A stretch of DNA of 64,000 bases, from the NCBI GenBank assembly GCA_018883725.1, contig JAHLFN010000076.1, positions 1-64,000 of the forward strand, written 5' to 3'. Shown here piece after piece: positions 34,135 to 41,880 of the stretch. Made by a program: the position numbers and the translations under genes. The notes beneath the pieces were generated by a model. The model was not told the origin of the DNA and did not search any database. It saw nothing but the letters and a program-made list of their open reading frames with translations. Numbering within the stretch: position 1 is the first letter of the stretch; every line of letters begins with the position of its first letter. The stretch comes from Candidatus Fusobacterium pullicola. Its GTDB lineage: Bacteria; Fusobacteriota; Fusobacteriia; Fusobacteriales; Fusobacteriaceae.

Positions 34135-34842
34135 ATGAGTTACAATGATTATTTTGGAAAAAATGTAACAAATATAAGCACAGAAGTAAGTAATACTTTT
34201 GTAAGAAAAGTGATGTTAAATATGATAGGAGGACTATTAGTGACTACATTGGTTCCTATCTATGTATTTTTTATTAATCAAGGTTTGATGTATACTTTAG
34301 CTAAATATTTAAATATTGTAGCTTTAGGAGAAATAGTTTTAGTTTTTGTATTAACTTTAGGTTTGAAAAAGATGTCATCTGGTACTGCTAGACTTTTATT
34401 TTATATATATGCACTAATGAATGGAATACTACTTTCAAGCTTAACTTTTATTTTTCAACCAGTATCTATACTATATACTTTAGCGGTTACGATTATTATG
34501 TTTGTAGTAATTGGAATATATGGTTATACCACAAAAGAAGATTTAACAAAATATGGAAATTTCTTAACTACAGGATTAATAACTATTATTATAATTTCAT
34601 TAATTAATTTTTTTGTGAAAGCACCAATGCTATATTGGATAGGGACTATATTAGGAGTTGTAATATTTTCAGCACTAATAGCTTTTGATATTAATAGAAT
34701 AAAAGGTATTGCTTCTGATATGGTTGGTAATGATGAGGAAACAATGAAAAAATTAGGTATAATTGGAGCTTTGAATTTATATCTAGATTTTATTAATCTA
34801 TTCCTGTATTTATTAAGAATTTTTGGAAAGAAAAGAGATTAG
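34135..34842 (+). CDS. Bax inhibitor-1 / YccA family membrane protein
   Basis: Inner membrane protein of 235 residues with seven hydrophobic segments, the BI-1 topology. The late segment FDINRIKGIA near residue 183 and the C-terminal ALNLYLDFINLFLYLLRIFG are characteristic. Bacterial members such as YetJ are pH-dependent calcium leak channels and YccA modulates FtsH; which role applies cannot be told. GGGAG precedes the ATG. Nine bases separate it from the outer-membrane protein gene downstream. Confidence 0.85.
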   Translation: MSYNDYFGKNVTNISTEVSNTFVRKVMLNMIGGLLVTTLVPIYVFFINQGLMYTLAKYLNIVALGEIVLVFVLTLGLKKMSSGTARLLFYIYALMNGILLSSLTFIFQPVSILYTLAVTIIMFVVIGIYGYTTKEDLTKYGNFLTTGLITIIIISLINFFVKAPMLYWIGTILGVVIFSALIAFDINRIKGIASDMVGNDEETMKKLGIIGALNLYLDFINLFLYLLRIFGKKRD

Positions 34843-34851
34843 GTGTAAGTT

Positions 34852-35757
34852 ATGAAAAAGTATTTTGGAATCATTTTTTTATTAACCTCTTCTCTCCTAC
34901 TTGCAAAAGAAAATTTTAATAATATGGGAGAGATACATAGTAAAATATTATCAAATAGAGGTAAAGAACAATTCAGAAAGAATATAATATTTAAAAAATT
35001 TGAAAGATCTGGGTATAGTAATAGTAATCAATATTTAGAGTATATTGGTGAGATAGAAAATAAATATGATAATGATTTATCTGAATATGATGTTAAGACA
35101 AAGGGATTTATGATGGGAACAAATAGTAATCTAATCTCTAACCCTAATACATATATCGGAGTAGGATTTGGATATTTAAAATCAAAAGTAGATTATCATA
35201 ATGAAGATGGAAAAATTAGAACTTATGGAATTGATTACTATATTGGACAAAATATTGATAATTGGTTATTTATAGGGAAAGCTGGGTATAGTGAAAGTAA
35301 AAATAGCTACGAAGATTATAGATATAGAACAAAAGATTACTCTCTAGGAGTAGAGGGAGGCTATATGTACTCTTTAGGAGAAAAGAGTATTGTCTATCCA
35401 TATTTAGCTTTTGATTGGAACCAATATACAATGAAGGCTCATAATGATATTAAAGATAACGAAGATAGAGTAGGAAGTGGAGCTATTGGAATAACATATG
35501 CTCAAGAGCTTGGAGAAAAGTTTTTACTTACTACATCTGGAGAATGGAATTATGATTTTTCTGAAAGAAAAGAAATTAAAATTAATGATGGAAGCAAAAT
35601 AAAAGGATTGGAAGTAGGAAGAGAGACAGGAGTATTTAATATTAAACTTGGATATTATGTTGATCCTGATTTTTTAGTTAGCTTAGGATATAGTAGTTTT
35701 TTAAATAAAAATTATTATTATGATATGTTTACCTTTACTCTTTCACATAACTTCTAA
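34852..35757 (+). CDS. Outer-membrane beta-barrel (autotransporter-barrel-like) protein
   Basis: Secreted protein of 301 residues with a signal peptide of about 18 residues (KKYFGIIFLLTSSLLLA). From about residue 75 it is built of amphipathic strands (KGFMMGTNSNLISNP, YIGVGFGYLKSKVDY, LFIGKAGYSESKNSY) and it ends in FTFTLSHNF with a terminal Phe. This resembles the 12-strand translocator barrel of autotransporters, common in Fusobacterium, but there is almost no passenger. It may be a small stand-alone barrel or a remnant. It is coupled to the BI-1 gene. The ribosome site AGGTG is weak. Confidence 0.75.
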   Translation: MKKYFGIIFLLTSSLLLAKENFNNMGEIHSKILSNRGKEQFRKNIIFKKFERSGYSNSNQYLEYIGEIENKYDNDLSEYDVKTKGFMMGTNSNLISNPNTYIGVGFGYLKSKVDYHNEDGKIRTYGIDYYIGQNIDNWLFIGKAGYSESKNSYEDYRYRTKDYSLGVEGGYMYSLGEKSIVYPYLAFDWNQYTMKAHNDIKDNEDRVGSGAIGITYAQELGEKFLLTTSGEWNYDFSERKEIKINDGSKIKGLEVGRETGVFNIKLGYYVDPDFLVSLGYSSFLNKNYYYDMFTFTLSHNF

Positions 35758-35786
35758 TTGACAAAAATATATTAATTTGTTATAAT
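35758..35786 (+). promoter_or_regulatory. Perfect consensus promoter of a very short RNA
   Basis: TTGACA (35758-35763), 17-base spacer, TATAAT (35781-35786) with a TG extension: a full consensus match. The -35 box begins at the base after the stop codon of the preceding gene. Confidence 0.8.
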
Positions 35787-35791
35787 AATTT

Positions 35792-35843
35792 TAACAACCC
35801 TTGGGAAGCTACCTATATGGACTAGGTGGCTTTTCTTTTTTTA
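35792..35843 (+). ncRNA. Candidate RNA of about 50 nt ending in a terminator
   Basis: From the promoter at 35758 the expected start is near 35792. The transcript has about 14 unpaired bases including ACAACCCTTGGG, then the arms AAGCTACCTA (35806-35815) and TAGGTGGCTT (35823-35832) with one G-T pair, then TTCTTTTTTTATTTTTT. No frame fits and the genes beyond run the other way, so it is not a leader. It is either a very short sRNA, a decoy, or a strong outer-membrane-gene terminator with a fortuitous promoter. Confidence 0.5.
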
Positions 35844-35875
35844 TTTTTTGAAATTGTTATCTAACTACTTATAAT

Positions 35876-35910
35876 AAAAAAATCCTCAGTAGTAATTTAC
35901 TGAAGATTTT
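35876..35910 (-). terminator. Terminator of the Fic gene
   Basis: Minus strand AAAATCTTCAGTA pairs with TACTGAGGATTTT with one mismatch, followed by a T-run (35876-35882). Confidence 0.75.
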
Positions 35911-35922
35911 ACGTATTTATTA

Positions 35923-37002
35923 TTAATCCAATATTTCTTTAAGTGTATTACTAATAATTCTTGTTAGAGTTTTTTTGAGTTTAAAGTAATCAAATCTAAC
36001 GTTACTAAATTATCTAAATGACGTCTTAAAGTTTGAATACTTTTTATCTCTTTTACATATTTCAGTAGCTCTTTATCAGGTAATGGATTTTCTTTGGCAA
36101 AAATATAGTTTTGAATATATATGAACAATATATTACATTCAACTTTTGAAAGATTATGAGAGCTTTCTATATTTTCTATATATTTTTTTGCATAATTAAG
36201 TTTTAATATCTTATCCTTAAGCATCTGTATAATACTTTTTTGACCATTAACAATAAAATTTAACATTCCAATTACAAAGAATGTTACTTCTCCATAATTT
36301 TTTACTTTTGAAGTATTTAAGAAAAGTTCAGCATATTTTTTCTATCTTCAAATATTGAATAAGAAAGAGATAAACCTGTATAAATATCTACTTTTCTTGC
36401 TAAATACATAGAGAAAAGAAATCTTCCAAATCTTCCATTTCCATCATAGAACGGATGGATATACTCAAAATAATAATGAACAATAGAAGCTTTCAATAAA
36501 GATGGGATATCCTTTCTATTCATAAACTTAATTAAGTCATTAATATGTTCTACTATAGTTTCTTCTGAAGGGTCTCCACTATGTATATTACTAGCTCCAT
36601 TTGAAACATTTATTCTTCCTTTTCTAAATAAAGTTCCATCTAATTTATTTTCTGGATTTTTTAAAATATCCTCTGAGAATATATCATCATACATTTTTCT
36701 TATCTGTTCTGGAGAATCAATATTTTCAATATTATTTAATATAATCTGAGTGTATTTATTAACAATACCAGAGTAACGAGTAGTTTTCTTTTCAAAAATA
36801 TTTTTTCTTGTAGAAGATTAATTTCGTTTATAGGTAAACAGAATAAAGAATATTGCTCTTTTATTACTCTTTCTCCTCTTAATATAGGATAAATTTTTAA
36901 TTCGGTATTATAAGTACAACAATTCTCAATTCTTTTTTGATATTCTTCAACTACATTTTCTCCTTTAAAATGTAATTTTTCTAAACTTTCATATTGAACC
37001 AT
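35923..37002 (-). pseudogene. Fic-family protein gene with three single-base frameshifts
   Basis: The Fic core HPFYDGNGRFGR (His, Asp, Asn and Arg of the AMP-transfer site) is intact near the middle. The frame is broken at three homopolymers: five A at 36794-36798, six T at 36336-36341 and seven T at 35970-35976. Adding one base at each restores a continuous protein of about 360 residues from MVQYESLEKLHF to SNTLKEILD with no other lesion. The C-terminal part looks like a winged-helix module, as in many Fic/DOC regulators. The gene keeps a terminator. It is either very recently inactivated or damaged only in the assembly. Confidence 0.8.
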
Positions 37003-37193
37003 TTTATAAAAATCTCCTATATTATATTTATTGTTATATTATACTATACTTTATAGCAAAATAATATCAAAAAGTTAAATTACCTAATTAACTTTAATCC
37101 ATCATCTAATTAGAACTTTTAGAATAGATTAAAAATTAATATTCCTCTCTGCTCCAATTTATGATATAATTAGTATAAGATAAAGGAGTGGTT

Positions 37194-38075
37194 ATGGAAA
37201 AGAAAGTTGAAACAAGAGAAGATAGAGTAAAAAACAAGTGGATTGGAGCTCACGTATCTACAACTGGTGGTGTATTTAATGCTCCAATAAATGCTAATAA
37301 AATAGGAGCAAGAGCATTTGCACTATTTACTAAAAATCAGAGAAGATGGGAAGCAAAGCCCTTGACAGAAGAGGATATAATGGAGTTTAAAAATAATCTA
37401 AAAAAATATGGATATTCTCCAGAATATATATTACCTCATGATAGTTATCTTATTAATTTAGGAGCTGAAGATTTAGAGAAAAGGGAAAAATCTTTAAATG
37501 CTTTTATTGATGAAATAAGAAGGTGTGAACAATTAGGACTAAAATATCTTAATACTCATCCTGGAAGTCATATTAACGAAATAAGTGAAGAAAAGTGTAT
37601 AGAAAATATAGCTGACTCCATAAATAAGGCTTTAGCTGTAACAAAAGATGTAGTTGTTGTACTAGAAAATACAGCAGGACAAGGTTCTAATATGGGTTAT
37701 AAATTTTCGCATATAGGTAAGATTATAGATAAAATAGAGGATAAAAGCAGAATAGGAGTTTGTTTAGATACTTGTCATACTTTGGCAGGAGGATATGAGT
37801 TAAAAGATGAAGATGGATACAATAAAACTATGGAGGAGTTTGAGAAAGAGATAGGATTTAAATATCTTAGAGGAATTCACTTAAATGACTCAAAATTTGA
37901 TACTGGAAGTAAAAAGGATAGGCATGACAGTATAGGAAAAGGAGTTTTAGGTGAAGAATTTTTTATTAGATTTATGAATGATAAAAGATTTGATAATATT
38001 CCCATAATTTTAGAAACTATCGATGATACTATTTGGAAAGAGGAAATAGAATATTTATATAGCTTGATTAAATAA
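37194..38075 (+). CDS. nfo: Endonuclease IV (AP endonuclease)
   Basis: Zinc-dependent AP endonuclease of 293 residues that cuts DNA at abasic sites. The opening WIGAHVSTTGGVFNAP and the metal-site motifs NTHPGSH near residue 124, VVLENTAGQG near residue 158, GVCLDTCHTLAGGY near residue 191, HLNDSK near residue 229 and DRHDSIGKG near residue 241 are all present. I start at ATG 37194, seven bases after AAAGGAG, rather than at the GTG six bases upstream. A short N-terminal extension precedes the core. Confidence 0.94.
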   Translation: MEKKVETREDRVKNKWIGAHVSTTGGVFNAPINANKIGARAFALFTKNQRRWEAKPLTEEDIMEFKNNLKKYGYSPEYILPHDSYLINLGAEDLEKREKSLNAFIDEIRRCEQLGLKYLNTHPGSHINEISEEKCIENIADSINKALAVTKDVVVVLENTAGQGSNMGYKFSHIGKIIDKIEDKSRIGVCLDTCHTLAGGYELKDEDGYNKTMEEFEKEIGFKYLRGIHLNDSKFDTGSKKDRHDSIGKGVLGEEFFIRFMNDKRFDNIPIILETIDDTIWKEEIEYLYSLIK

Positions 38076-38091
38076 TAAGGGAGGCTTTAAT

Positions 38092-38598
38092 ATGGATTTT
38101 TTAACAAGAAGAAGTATTAGAAAATATCAAGACAGAAAAGTGGAAAAAGAAGTTATTGAGCAATTGATGAAAACAGCTGTTGTATCTCCAAGTGGAAGAA
38201 ATGGGAGACCATATGAGTTTGTAGTTGTTGATGATAAAGAAATTATTAAGAAGTTAGCTCATTCTAAAGAGAGCGGAGCTCAATTTGCAGAAAATGCACC
38301 TCTAATGATAGTAACATTATATCACGAATATCCAACAGGAGAAGATGATGCTTGTATAGCAAGCACTATTATTCAGTTAAAAGCTCATGAATTGGGATTA
38401 GGATCTTGTTGGTTACAAACTAAAGGAAAAATCGGAACTAATGGTAAAACTTGTCATGAAAATATCAGAGAGATATTAAATATCCCAGAAGATATTCATA
38501 TAAGTAATATGATATCGTTAGAATATCCAGCTGAAGAGAGACCAGCATATACAGAAAAAGATATGGATATGACTAAGGTACATTTTAATAAATGGTAA
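38092..38598 (+). CDS. Nitroreductase family protein
   Basis: FMN-dependent oxidoreductase of 168 residues. FMN phosphate contacts are seen in RRSIRKYQDRKV near residue 6 and the PSGRNGRPYEFVVV loop near residue 33; the LGLGSCWLQ segment near residue 101 is typical. The substrate is unknown. It lies 17 bases after nfo with GGGAGG upstream, so the two may share a transcript. It ends at the terminator at 38603. Confidence 0.87.
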   Translation: MDFLTRRSIRKYQDRKVEKEVIEQLMKTAVVSPSGRNGRPYEFVVVDDKEIIKKLAHSKESGAQFAENAPLMIVTLYHEYPTGEDDACIASTIIQLKAHELGLGSCWLQTKGKIGTNGKTCHENIREILNIPEDIHISNMISLEYPAEERPAYTEKDMDMTKVHFNKW

Positions 38599-38602
38599 AA
38601 TA

Positions 38603-38648
38603 AAAAAGAGTTATTATAGGCAAAGCTATAGTAACTCTTTTTATATTT
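38603..38648 (+). terminator. Terminator after the nitroreductase gene
   Basis: Seventeen-base arms AAAAAGAGTTATTATAG (38603-38619) and CTATAGTAACTCTTTTT (38626-38642), with one T-G pair, then ATATTTT. Confidence 0.9.
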
Positions 38649-38680
38649 TGTATAGCAGCTTCTTTTAAATTAAATTATTT

Positions 38681-38722
38681 GTAACATATGTTACTGAAAA
38701 GAATATAAAATTATGATATTAT
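38681..38722 (+). promoter_or_regulatory. Crp/Fnr-like palindrome and promoter of the cupin gene
   Basis: GTAACATATGTTAC (38681-38694) is a perfect 14-base palindrome. TATTAT at 38717-38722 is the best -10; no consensus -35 is seen. The expected start is near 38729, so the palindrome is centred about 41.5 bases upstream, the class II activator position used by Crp/Fnr proteins. The GTAAC-N4-GTTAC form resembles sites of Fnr-like regulators of anaerobes such as HcpR. That identity is an inference. Confidence 0.5.
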
Positions 38723-38763
38723 ATTCTCAAGTAAAAGATAGTTTAGTTTGGAGGTAAATAAAT

Positions 38764-39096
38764 ATGGACGGTATTATAAAAAATATAGAAAGATCTAAAT
38801 CAGTTTCTCTAAAGTCACAAATAGAGTATAAGGAAAATTCAATTGAGCAATTAATACTTGCTAAAAATCAAGGTGTAACTATGATTCTTTTTTCTTTTGA
38901 TAAAGGAAAGGAGATTCCTACTCATACAGCTAATGGAGACGCTTTTGTTACTTGTTTAGAAGGGGAAGGAAAAATTATTTTAGGTGGCAAAGAACATATT
39001 CTTAAAGAAGGGGATTATATTCTTATGCCAGCAAAAGAACCACATTCAGTTCATGCATTAGAAAAATTCAAAATGTTACTTACTATAGTGATGTAA
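38764..39096 (+). CDS. Cupin-domain protein
   Basis: Single small cupin of 110 residues. Motif 1 begins at PTHTANGDAFVTCLEGEG near residue 58 and motif 2 is EGDYILMPAKEPHSVHAL near residue 82, giving metal-binding His residues. Such proteins are sensors, isomerases or oxygen-dependent enzymes; none can be chosen here. TTTGGAGG precedes the ATG. It is a single-gene unit behind a palindromic operator and may belong to a redox or nitrosative stress response. Confidence 0.85.
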   Translation: MDGIIKNIERSKSVSLKSQIEYKENSIEQLILAKNQGVTMILFSFDKGKEIPTHTANGDAFVTCLEGEGKIILGGKEHILKEGDYILMPAKEPHSVHALEKFKMLLTIVM

Positions 39097-39099
39097 AAA

Positions 39100-39124
39100 A
39101 TAGGAAGAGATTTTCTCTTCCTAT
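39100..39124. terminator. Bidirectional hairpin terminator
   Basis: ATAGGAAGAGA (39100-39110), loop TTT, TCTCTTCCTAT (39114-39124), flanked by A-run and AT-rich sequence between convergent genes. It overlaps the 3' end of the minus-strand gene. Confidence 0.75.
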
Positions 39125-39669
39125 AAATTATTTATTAGTTTTTTTAATGCTTTTCCTACAGCTTTATCTTGTTCAGCTTTTTTCAGCTTATTTAGTAACC
39201 AGTTCAACTCTTTTTCATCAATAGAAAGATTAGTCTTAATATAATTTTCTAACATCTCTATCTCCTGAGGCAATAGTGCTTTTCTAGTAGATTGGTTAAT
39301 TTCACCAACTGTACCTTTTCCTTCTAAGAATGAGATTATTTTATTCCAATTACTATATAAATCAGTTTTTCTAAGTAACATTATAGACTTATAGTCTAAT
39401 TGTGGTATTTCAGAATATCCTTTTCTTTTAAGATATAACCTTATTTCCTCGTCCTTGTATGTATCTATTAAAATTTCTCCAGCTTTTTTAGAGTTCATTA
39501 TTTTAGGAAGTTTACTATCTTTTCCCTTTGTTCTCAAATACTTAGATAAAGGGATTACTTGAACAGCTTTAAAAAATTCTATAAAAAACTCGTTATTTGA
39601 ATATTCTTCGGGAATTATATTATCTTCTATTAACTCAATCATATCATCTATCTTTTTAAAATCTAGCAT
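39121..39669 (-). CDS. Hypothetical helical protein, 182 residues
   Basis: I do not recognise a family. It is predicted soluble and mostly alpha-helical, rich in Lys, Glu, Ile and Leu, with no signal peptide. The last 40 residues (NWLLNKLKKAEQDKAVGKAL) look like an amphipathic or coiled-coil helix. It has AAGGAG before the start and is a single-gene unit convergent with the cupin gene. Nothing in the context suggests a role. Confidence 0.55.
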   Translation of the reverse strand: MLDFKKIDDMIELIEDNIIPEEYSNNEFFIEFFKAVQVIPLSKYLRTKGKDSKLPKIMNSKKAGEILIDTYKDEEIRLYLKRKGYSEIPQLDYKSIMLLRKTDLYSNWNKIISFLEGKGTVGEINQSTRKALLPQEIEMLENYIKTNLSIDEKELNWLLNKLKKAEQDKAVGKALKKLINNL

Positions 39670-39786
39670 ATATTACTCCTTTTTTATTTTATATTTAAAT
39701 TATAACATTTACTTTTATAAAAGTAAATTTGAAAGTTAGTGTAATATATGGTACTATTAAAGAAAGAATAATTTTTGGAGGATAAA

Positions 39787-40467
39787 ATGAGATTAGATAA
39801 ATTTTTAACAGAGTGTGGTTTAGGAAGTAGAAGAGAGGTAAAGAAACTTTTGGATAATGGAAAAATACAAGTAAATGGAGTTATTGTAAAAAATCCACAA
39901 ACTAATATAAAGGAAAATAGTGATATAATAGAGTATGCAGGGAATAAATTAGAGTATAAAGAATTTAGATATTATATAATGAATAAAAAAGCTGGATATA
40001 TTACTGCTACAGAAGATCCAAAGGAGAAAACTGTAATGGAATTATTACCAGAGTGGGTTATAAAAAAAGATTTAGCCCCAGTTGGAAGATTAGATAAGGA
40101 TACAGAAGGATTGTTATTGTTTACCAATGATGGTAAATTAGCTCATTCACTTCTTTCACCTAAAAAACATGTAGATAAAACTTATTATGCAAAATTGGAA
40201 AAGGAGATAGGAGAAGAGGAGATTAAAAAACTTGAAAATGGAGTAGATATAGGAGGATATATCACTCAACCAGCAAAAGCTAAAATTGTTGGTGAAAAAG
40301 AGATAGAGCTTATAATTAGAGAGGGGAAGTTTCATCAAGTGAAAAAAATGTTAGAAGCGGTAAATAATAAAGTTATCTATTTAAAGAGATTAACTTTTGG
40401 TAAATTAGAATTAAGAAATATGGAGTTGGGTGAAGTTATAGAAATTGAGTTAGAAGATATTATATAA
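39787..40467 (+). CDS. RsuA/RluB-type pseudouridine synthase
   Basis: RNA modification enzyme of 226 residues. The N-terminal S4 RNA-binding domain is RLDKFLTECGLGSRREVKKLL; the catalytic Asp lies in the family motif APVGRLDKDTEGLLLFTNDG near residues 101-120. RsuA and RluB modify 16S or 23S rRNA; the target cannot be fixed from sequence alone. I start at ATG 39787, seven bases after TTGGAGG, because the TTG at 39775 forms part of that site. Confidence 0.9.
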   Translation: MRLDKFLTECGLGSRREVKKLLDNGKIQVNGVIVKNPQTNIKENSDIIEYAGNKLEYKEFRYYIMNKKAGYITATEDPKEKTVMELLPEWVIKKDLAPVGRLDKDTEGLLLFTNDGKLAHSLLSPKKHVDKTYYAKLEKEIGEEEIKKLENGVDIGGYITQPAKAKIVGEKEIELIIREGKFHQVKKMLEAVNNKVIYLKRLTFGKLELRNMELGEVIEIELEDII

Positions 40468-40585
40468 TTTTTTGAAAAGAAGAAAAAATATTAAAATCAG
40501 TCATAGTTTTACTTAAAAACATTTTTATTTCTTTTAAAAAGTTTATATTTTATAAAAAATATAATAGGACTTTTAAGGAGAGGTT

Positions 40586-41563
40586 ATGGATATTATAAAA
40601 AGAGGAGAAACGAGATTAGATACTCCACGAAGAAAAAAAAGAGAAAAAGAGAATAGAAAAAGTATCTTTGAAATATATCGTTCTCAAAAGACAATAAAAG
40701 ATTATCTCTTTTATCTTAAAGATTTTTTACAATATATATATGAAGGTGAAGATATTAGAAGTGATGAACTTATAGATTTAATGAAAGATATAGAGAAGCA
40801 GGATATTGAAGATTATTTAACACATTTAATAGAGGATAGAAAAATGAAAAAAACATCTATTAATAAAATTATATCCGCATTAAAATCTTTGTATAAAGAG
40901 ATGGAAAAAAATGGATTTCCCAATCCCTTTAGATATGTCGAATTATTTAAAGTATCAAGAAATATTGACAATGTTTTGAAATTGTCAGCAGAAGATATAA
41001 AAAATATTATAGGACATTATAAAATAAACGGTGAAAAAGAATATAGAAATATAACTATCTTATATACTCTTTTCTATACTGGAATGAGAAGTTCAGAACT
41101 TATAAATTTAAAATTTAAACATCTTCTTAATAGAGAGGGAAGCTACTTTATAAAGCTCGAAGAAACAAAGAGTGGAAAAGAACAATATAAATCTATATAT
41201 CCAACTCTTGTTGAAAAATTATTGGAATATAAAAGATATAAACAACAGTTTTTTTCTATTTCTGATAATGATATAGAAGAGCAGTATATATTTAATAGTT
41301 CAATTGAAAAAAATACAAAATTAGCATATAGAACATTATATGATATAATACAAAATTTTGGAAAGATAATAGGAAAAGATATCAGTCCTCATAATATTCG
41401 TCATGCTGTAGCAACCGAGTTATCTTTGAATGGGGCAGATATATTAGAAATAAGAGATTTCTTAGGTCATTCTGATACAAGAGTTACAGAAGTTTATATT
41501 AATGCTAAATCAGTACTGGAAAAAAGAGTTTTAGAAAAACTTCCAGATTTAGAGAAAATATAA
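40586..41563 (+). CDS. XerC/XerD-type tyrosine recombinase
   Basis: Full two-domain recombinase of 325 residues. An N-terminal SAM-like core-binding domain covers about residues 35-120. The catalytic domain has Arg in YTGMRSSELINL near residue 167, Lys in EETKSGKE near residue 197, SPHNIRHAVATEL near residue 270, LGHSD near residue 295 and the Tyr in EVYINAK near residue 306. The first 30 residues are very basic. No phage or conjugative genes are adjacent, so it may be the chromosomal dimer-resolution recombinase or an integrase of an old island. AAGGAGAGG precedes the ATG. Confidence 0.88.
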   Translation: MDIIKRGETRLDTPRRKKREKENRKSIFEIYRSQKTIKDYLFYLKDFLQYIYEGEDIRSDELIDLMKDIEKQDIEDYLTHLIEDRKMKKTSINKIISALKSLYKEMEKNGFPNPFRYVELFKVSRNIDNVLKLSAEDIKNIIGHYKINGEKEYRNITILYTLFYTGMRSSELINLKFKHLLNREGSYFIKLEETKSGKEQYKSIYPTLVEKLLEYKRYKQQFFSISDNDIEEQYIFNSSIEKNTKLAYRTLYDIIQNFGKIIGKDISPHNIRHAVATELSLNGADILEIRDFLGHSDTRVTEVYINAKSVLEKRVLEKLPDLEKI

Positions 41564-41839
41564 ATTAATGGTTAAATAATAAAAAATAAAGAAACGATAA
41601 TTTTAATTATAAAATTCATATATAAAATTGTAGAAAATAATTATTTAATTTCATTGTTATAATTTATATTATTTAAAATAAAATAAAAAAATTTAAGAAT
41701 ATATTACGTTTTATAAAAATAATAAAAACAAAAATAATTATTTAACAACTAACCAAACCAAATATAAATTTTAATTATATTTGGTTGTGTTATTAAATTT
41801 AGTTAAATAAAAATTATTTCGAATAATTTATTGATTGTA
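41564..41839. other. Very AT-rich gene-free stretch with one hairpin
   Basis: No gene is visible in these roughly 280 bases. A TGTTATAAT extended -10 box occurs at 41655-41663 without a convincing -35. A hairpin AACCAAATATAA (41756-41767) with TTATATTTGGTT (41775-41786), followed by GTGTTATT, may end the recombinase transcript or a short RNA. AACCAA is repeated just before the left arm. A recombinase target site here is possible but not demonstrable. Confidence 0.4.
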
Positions 41840-41880
41840 AGTATTAAAAATAGGGAGTAACACTCCCTATTTTTAATACT
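41840..41880 (-). terminator. Long perfect hairpin terminator of nagA
   Basis: Nineteen-base arms AGTATTAAAAATAGGGAGT (41840-41858) and its exact complement (41862-41880) around an AAC loop. It overlaps the nagA stop codon at 41873. Confidence 0.82.

Noticed and set aside
40586-41563. Prophage or integrative element marked by the recombinase
   Set aside because: No phage, conjugation, tRNA attachment or direct repeat features flank it; neighbours are housekeeping genes.
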